Made by a program: the position numbers and the translations under genes. DNA of 64,000 nucleotides from Saprolegnia diclina VS20 (Eukaryota > Oomycota > Saprolegniomycetes > Saprolegniales > Saprolegniaceae). The notes below the pieces were generated by a model that was given only the letters and a program-made list of their open reading frames with translations, made no database searches and was not told where the DNA came from. Where the stretch lies: contig NW_008246085.1 in assembly GCF_000281045.1 (NCBI RefSeq), forward strand, positions 611,822-675,821. The letters are read 5' to 3'. Shown here one piece after another: positions 59,279-64,000 of this stretch (within the stretch, counting starts at the first letter, position 1; every line of letters begins with the position of its first letter).

Positions 59279-60955
59279 CTACTGTACAGTGGGCGGCGAC
59301 GCCCTCGAAAGCAGTGCGTCGAGGTATTGGGCAACGTCGTCGTGGTGGTTGCCTCGGGCGTTGGCGAGCGCCGTTCGCAAGTTGCCTTCACGTCGGTGGG
59401 CGCAGAGAAACGTCACGACGTCCAAGTGCCCGTGCTGCGCGGCCATGTTGAGCGCGTCCTCGGTGCAGCCTTCGCGCCGCGCTTCATGCAGGAAAGCGAC
59501 GACCGCCAAGTGCCCGTGCTTGGCGGCAAAGTCCATCGCCCACGTACTGCAGCCTTCCCTCCGGTGCAAGTGCAGATATTCAACGATCTCCAAATGCCCG
59601 TTCGTGGCCGCCATGTCCATGGCCTCGGTCGTGCACCCCTCGGTGCGGTACGTGTGGAGGTACGTGACGACGTCGAGATAGCCGTTCGTCGCCGCTTGGT
59701 CGATGGCCAAGGGACTGCAGCCGTCGTTCCGGTGCGTATCCAGAAACGCAACCACCGCCAAGTGGCCGTTGGCCGCTGCCGTGTCCATGGCGCGCGCCGA
59801 GCCCGACGTCTCCCGCGGCGAGACGTGCCAATGCAAGTATGCGACGACGTCCAAATGCCCTTTGCCGCATGCGTCGTCAAAGGCGTCGGTGGACACCACG
59901 AGCTGCATGTTATGGCGGCGCGGAAAGAGGTACGTGACGACGTCGATGTGGCCGCTCACCACGGCCGTGTCGAGGAGGTCCGAGTCCCACGGCGCGCCGA
60001 CCGACTCGACGAGGTAGCGCACGACGTTGAGATGGCCGTTTTTGGCCGCCGCCGCGAGGGCGAGGACGCTCCCGCGCGCGCTGCAGTGCGTGTGCAGGAA
60101 GCAAAGCACGTCGAGGTGGTTGCTGGCCGCCGCGCCGTCGATCGCGTCGCCCGAGCACTTGAAGTTGTACTTGTGCAGCAGCTGCAGCACTGGTAGATGA
60201 CCGTGGATCGCTGCATTGTCCATCGCGTCCGGCGACGGCGGCGCGTCACACGCATGGTTGAGGCAGAGGTGCTCGACAAGACCAAGGTGCCCTGCACTCG
60301 CCGCCGTCGCCAGCAAGGTCGACGCTGGCGGCGCGATCGCGCGGTGGGCCACCAAGAGGAAGGCGACCAGTCCGACGTCGCCGTGCGTCGCTGCGCACTC
60401 GAACGTCTTGGCGCCAAACCCGGCGTAGCGCTCTCGTTGCAGATAGACGAGGACCGTGGTTTGGCCATTCGCCGCCGCGAGGCTTGGGGCATAGGCTGGC
60501 GCGGACGACCGGTGGTGCGCGTGCATGTACTGCAGCAGCGGGATGTGGCCATAGTAGACGGCGTGGGCGTAGCAAAGCGGCGCGAGGTTCGGGAGCGCGG
60601 TGAAGAGGCGGCGAAAGCCCGACGCGCCGTTGGCCGCGAGCCACGGCCCAAAGCAGAGCGCAAAGCTCTCGACGGCCTTGATGATGTGTCGCGTGGTCCG
60701 CAGCGACGACGCGCGCCGGACAAGAGGTGCGTGCGTCTGCTTGTAGTAGCGAGAGAGCGGGCGCAGGTCCCATGAGACGCCGGCTTGGAAGCTGACGATG
60801 ATCGCCACGAGCTCGGGCGACCGCAGCGCAACGGCCATTTCGCTCTGACGAGTGATGGGCGTCCGGATACGCGTGCATTGGCGGCCGACAGCAGGCGGTT
60901 GGCCAAAGCTGGCGAGAAGGTCGCCGCGTGACAGAGGGTCGACGGACGCGACCAT
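59279..60955 (-). CDS. Ankyrin-repeat protein
   Basis: A single exon encodes 558 residues from the Met at 60955 (MVASVDPLSRGD). The N terminus has an F-box-like helical part (LVAIIVSFQAGVSWDLRPL). More than ten ankyrin repeats of the oomycete type follow, such as GHLDVVAYLHWHVSPRE, NGHLAVVAFLDTHRNDGCS and NGYLDVVTYLHTYRTEGC. The repeats average about 33 residues and share the xGHLxVVxxLHxxRxEGC core with AMDxAAxNGH turns. The C terminus ends soon after the last repeat (HHDDVAQYLDALLSRA). Such proteins form large, fast-evolving families in Saprolegniales. Ligand unknown; the F-box reading is weak. Confidence 0.85.
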   Translation of the reverse strand: MVASVDPLSRGDLLASFGQPPAVGRQCTRIRTPITRQSEMAVALRSPELVAIIVSFQAGVSWDLRPLSRYYKQTHAPLVRRASSLRTTRHIIKAVESFALCFGPWLAANGASGFRRLFTALPNLAPLCYAHAVYYGHIPLLQYMHAHHRSSAPAYAPSLAAANGQTTVLVYLQRERYAGFGAKTFECAATHGDVGLVAFLLVAHRAIAPPASTLLATAASAGHLGLVEHLCLNHACDAPPSPDAMDNAAIHGHLPVLQLLHKYNFKCSGDAIDGAAASNHLDVLCFLHTHCSARGSVLALAAAAKNGHLNVVRYLVESVGAPWDSDLLDTAVVSGHIDVVTYLFPRRHNMQLVVSTDAFDDACGKGHLDVVAYLHWHVSPRETSGSARAMDTAAANGHLAVVAFLDTHRNDGCSPLAIDQAATNGYLDVVTYLHTYRTEGCTTEAMDMAATNGHLEIVEYLHLHRREGCSTWAMDFAAKHGHLAVVAFLHEARREGCTEDALNMAAQHGHLDVVTFLCAHRREGNLRTALANARGNHHDDVAQYLDALLSRASPPTVQ

Positions 60956-61170
60956 ACTATTTGTTTGCAGCACAATCTAAAGTTTGGCAAAGAGAGCTGA
61001 GGTCGGCAAGCTGGACCAAGCAATTTGCCGATCCCGCCGCCGTTCCACCCTCTCGGGGCGGAATGTGAGTTACTCGACCGGCTCTGATCGCTGGCTCTGA
61101 TCGCTCAGGGTCCGTGTTGATTTGATTAGTTTAAGCCACGCAAGGAGAAGAAGAAGGGGTCCTCGCGCGT

Positions 61171-64000
61171 CTACCCAACAACCTTCTTTCGCTTGTTCGG
61201 GTCGTCCTGGCCGCGCTGGACGGCCGTGATGCGGTCGCCGAGGCTCAGCGCGATGCCTTGCGTCTTGCTTCGGATGCGAATGTGCCCCGTGATCTTGCCC
61301 TTCTCCAGCTTCTCAACGCTGAGGTTGGCGAGCGCGTCTTCGCCTACAGCCGCTCATCTCAGTCCACTCGAATGGGGAAGTGGGGACGTACCAAAGATGC
61401 TCTTGGCGTACAAATTGGCCGCGAGAAAGTTCGTGTCGCCGCCGAGCGACGCTGTCGGCGTCATGCAGCGCATGTTGGTCTTGTCCGTAATGTGCTGGAG
61501 GAACGCAAAGACGTTGGTGATGTCCGTGTTGACAGCCACCTTGTTCTCCCACTCAAACTCGGCCCACATCGACCGGAACGCCGTGTCGGCGCACGACGCC
61601 GGCACGATGTAGTCCATGATGTCGAGATGGATGTCGTTGAGGTTCACGTACGTCTTGTCGGCGCCCGACGCGCTCTCGTAGACAATCGTGCCAAAGATAT
61701 GGCCCGTCTCGGTCGACGACACCTTGATGTTGGCGCGGATCGTGCGCGTGTCGAGCGGCCCGATCGTCACGGACGCCGGGCGCTCGATGAGCTTGAGGTC
61801 GCCCATCGGCGTCAAGTCGACGCTCAGGTTGTTGAGGGTCGTCGGTGTCCGGTTGATGACGAGGATCTCGAGCACAATGTCATAGTCGTGCACGGTGACA
61901 TAGGCCTCGGCGTACACCGAGTCGGCAAAGCCCGTGAGCTGGTGCACGGCGCGGAGCTTCCCGCTGTACTCGTTCGTCGCCACCGCGCGCCCAATGTCGG
62001 CGCCGTCGTCAATGTCAATGTCCGTCGACCCGAGCGCCTTCTTGCCGCGCAGCTGACGAAAGCTAATGAGGTCGTCGGCCTGCAGCGTCGCCGGCTCGTC
62101 CGACGCCACCTTGGCGAGGTCCGCGGCCGTCGTCGCCTTGATGCCTTCCAGCACGGCTTGGTACGACGCGCGGCAGTCGCGAATGAGCACGCTATGCAGC
62201 GCTTCAAACGCGGCAGGGTCCGAGAGGATGCGCACGCACAGCAGCATGCGCCGGCGCGAGTCTTCGTCGAGCTCGATCTTGCCGTTCTTGGCCGACTTGC
62301 AGTGGTCGAGGCCGTAGACGATCACGGCGACGATGTACCGGAGCGCGTCGACCGTCATGGCCTTGACAACGCCGTCCTCGGCGGCACTCGCGTCCTTGGC
62401 GATCGCACGCGCGACGAGCTTGGTCAGCGTCGAGGCGAGCGTCGACGCGAGGAAAAAGTCGCCGTTGAGCACGAGCTTGCGCAGCATGAGCACGGGCCCG
62501 GCCGCGTCGACGGCCGCTGGCGCCGCGTACGACGTCTCGGTCGCGTACGTGCCGTCGGCCAAGACGATGCTCTTGGTCGTGGGCTTGACCTGGGCCGCGA
62601 GAGGGTCGACCTTGGCTGTATCTGGCACGGGCGTCGCAGTGTTGAGCGGGAGCGACCCGAGGGCGGCGAGGATCGCTTGGAAGACGCCGTCGATCGAGGT
62701 TTCGGCCGCGCCGAGGTCATCGCTGGCGTACTCGCCGAGGACCCAAAGCGCGACGCGGTAGACCTTGGCCGACTGGATGTCCGGGAACGAGATGAGAAGC
62801 TTCTGGAGGATGCTGGCGCGCAGGTCCGGGTACGACTCGCACATGGTGCGGACAAAGAGGAGGACGTCCATGGCGCCGTCCGTGCCGACAAACTCGAGCA
62901 AGAGGTGGACGACCTGGTGCGCAATGTCGGGGAACTTGACCGCGCAGTTGTTGATCGACTTGATGAGGAGCGCGCGGTACTCGTCGCACTGGGCCTTCTC
63001 CATGCGGCCCTTCTCCTGCGTCTTGAGGATCTCGCGCTTGAGGTGGCCAATGACCTCTTCAATGTTGCGCGGGCTCACGAGGCTCATGGCGATCTCGAGC
63101 ACCTTTTTGCAAATATCGAGGTTGGGCGAGCTCAGCGCGCGCATGACGTCCATGAGCACTTCCTGCAGGATCTTTGTGTGGTGCTTCTTCAGATCCGCGA
63201 GCCGGTCGAGCACGATCAGCTTGACATTGTTGTCGCTCTGGCTGTTGAGGAGGCCCGCGTACGTCTTGGCGGCGGCGCGGACGGCTGTCGGCGCCGAGCT
63301 CAGCGTCACGAGGGTCCACGCGGCTTCGTAGCTGACGGCGGCCGACGACGACTGGAGCAGCTGGAAGATGCAGCGCACGAAGCGCGCCTTCTGGGCAGGG
63401 TCGGCGCGACAGACCTTGCGCGTGAGCTCGAGGATCACGAGCGAGAAGCCGTCGCCAAACTTTTGGATCTGGTCCATCGAGGTCATGAGAAAGTTGACGG
63501 CCACGTTCTCGGCGCAGTCAAACAGCATGAGGAAGGCGTTGCGGCGCGCGCTCGCGTCCGACTCGTTGACGATGAAGCGCTCGATGAGCTCGGGCGCGTC
63601 GGGGATGAGGAGCTCGCCAAAGTTCTTGTACATCGAGTAGACCGTCATGACTGCGTTCTTGCGTACGTACGCGTGGCGGTGGTCGAGGTTGGCCTTGACG
63701 GCGTCTTTGAGCGGCTCGAGGAGCTCGCGCTCCTTGATCTTGCAGAGGAAGCGCAGCATTGAGCCGCGGATGTACTCGTTGGCGTGGTTGAGGTCGTTGA
63801 GGAGCGCGTTGCAGACAAGGATCATCTCGGGCAAAAGCTTCCCGGCCTCGTCGTACTTGGACGCGATCTCCCAGTAGACCATGAGGAGCTTCTTGAGCTG
63901 GTGGTCTTCCTTCGTGGAGCAGAAGCGGATGATCTGCATGAGGACGCGCGGCAGCTTCTCGCCGTTGAGGAGCGCGAGGATCGCCGCCTTGAGCGCGCGG
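61171..64000 (-). CDS. COPB1: Coatomer subunit beta (beta-COP), 5' end outside window
   Basis: Subunit of the COPI coat for Golgi-to-ER and intra-Golgi transport. The gene starts beyond 64000. The visible part opens [20 protein letters not shown], then [40 protein letters not shown] with [71 protein letters not shown] and [19 protein letters not shown]. These are typical adaptin-like HEAT repeats. The C-terminal appendage has [48 protein letters not shown] and [19 protein letters not shown]. An intron at 61344-61391 precedes the final exon ending NKRKKVVG. Only the N-terminal part of a protein of about 950 residues is missing. A long + frame over it is a shadow. Confidence 0.93.

Noticed and set aside
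61258-63762. 834-codon open frame on the + strand
   Set aside because: It is the antisense shadow of beta-COP, with no domain and an extreme Arg/Val/Asp composition.

Overview
The window looks like nuclear DNA of an oomycete, most likely a Saprolegniales water mould (Saprolegnia/Achlya-like). This is an inference from four things seen here: GC-rich coding sequence, very small GT..AG introns (mostly about 40-55 nt, often with a gtacg donor), genes separated by only tens of bases, and the eukaryotic protein families present. No rRNA, tRNA, CRISPR array, insertion sequence or other intact mobile element was recognised.

Layout. 0.4-4 kb: a plant HAT3.1/PRHA-like PHD-finger protein (+) converges on a MOCS3/UBA4 sulfur-carrier activating enzyme (-). 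4-14 kb: three tightly spaced + strand genes (PH/membrane/CRAL-TRIO protein, ZFC3H1-like RNA-decay adaptor with a C-terminal leucine-rich repeat domain, inositol polyphosphate 5-phosphatase with C2). 14-20.3 kb: the spliceosomal Myb protein CDC5 (-), a zinc-ribbon/coiled-coil protein (+), urease accessory UreF (-), a small spliced gene (+) and a PP2C-type phosphatase (+). 21-31 kb: an INPP4-like phosphatase (+), a small ORF (-), an ODR4-like protein (+), an FCS-like zinc-finger protein (-) and a FYVE-myotubularin (+). 31-40 kb: a LisH protein, COG8 and a UBC4/5-class E2 (all -), a mucin-like secreted protein and a low-complexity basic protein (both +), then UreG and an AN1 zinc-finger protein (both -). 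41-49.5 kb: SERAC1 (+), a divergent pair of complex I 21 kDa-type subunits, a Whirly-like protein (-), an uncertain ORF (-) and a PX-SEC14 protein (+). 49.7-64 kb: mitochondrial RNA polymerase (-), a CCDC87-like coiled-coil protein (+), GPATCH4-like (-) and RPS11 (+) as a divergent pair, an unknown 134-residue protein (-), an ankyrin-repeat protein (-) and the C-terminal part of beta-COP (-), which runs off the right edge.

Themes. Five genes handle or probably bind phosphoinositides (5-phosphatase, INPP4-like 4-phosphatase, myotubularin 3-phosphatase, and two CRAL-TRIO proteins with PH or PX). COG8 and beta-COP add Golgi trafficking. Mitochondrial functions are also frequent (RNA polymerase, two complex I subunits, SERAC1, Whirly-like). 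UreF and UreG, two partners in urease nickel insertion, lie about 20 kb apart and are not adjacent. These co-occurrences may be chance; nothing shows co-regulation.

The most notable signals are: an INPP4-like enzyme whose P-loop lacks both conserved lysines; a ZFC3H1-LRR fusion; an E2 with HCN in place of HPN; a divergent pair of related complex I subunits; and a palindromic TATCCGGATA-type element that recurs within about 130 bp upstream of several gene starts. Exon boundaries were read by eye from frame continuity, GT/AG signals and family resemblance. CDS coordinates are therefore gene extents from start codon to stop codon with introns inside.
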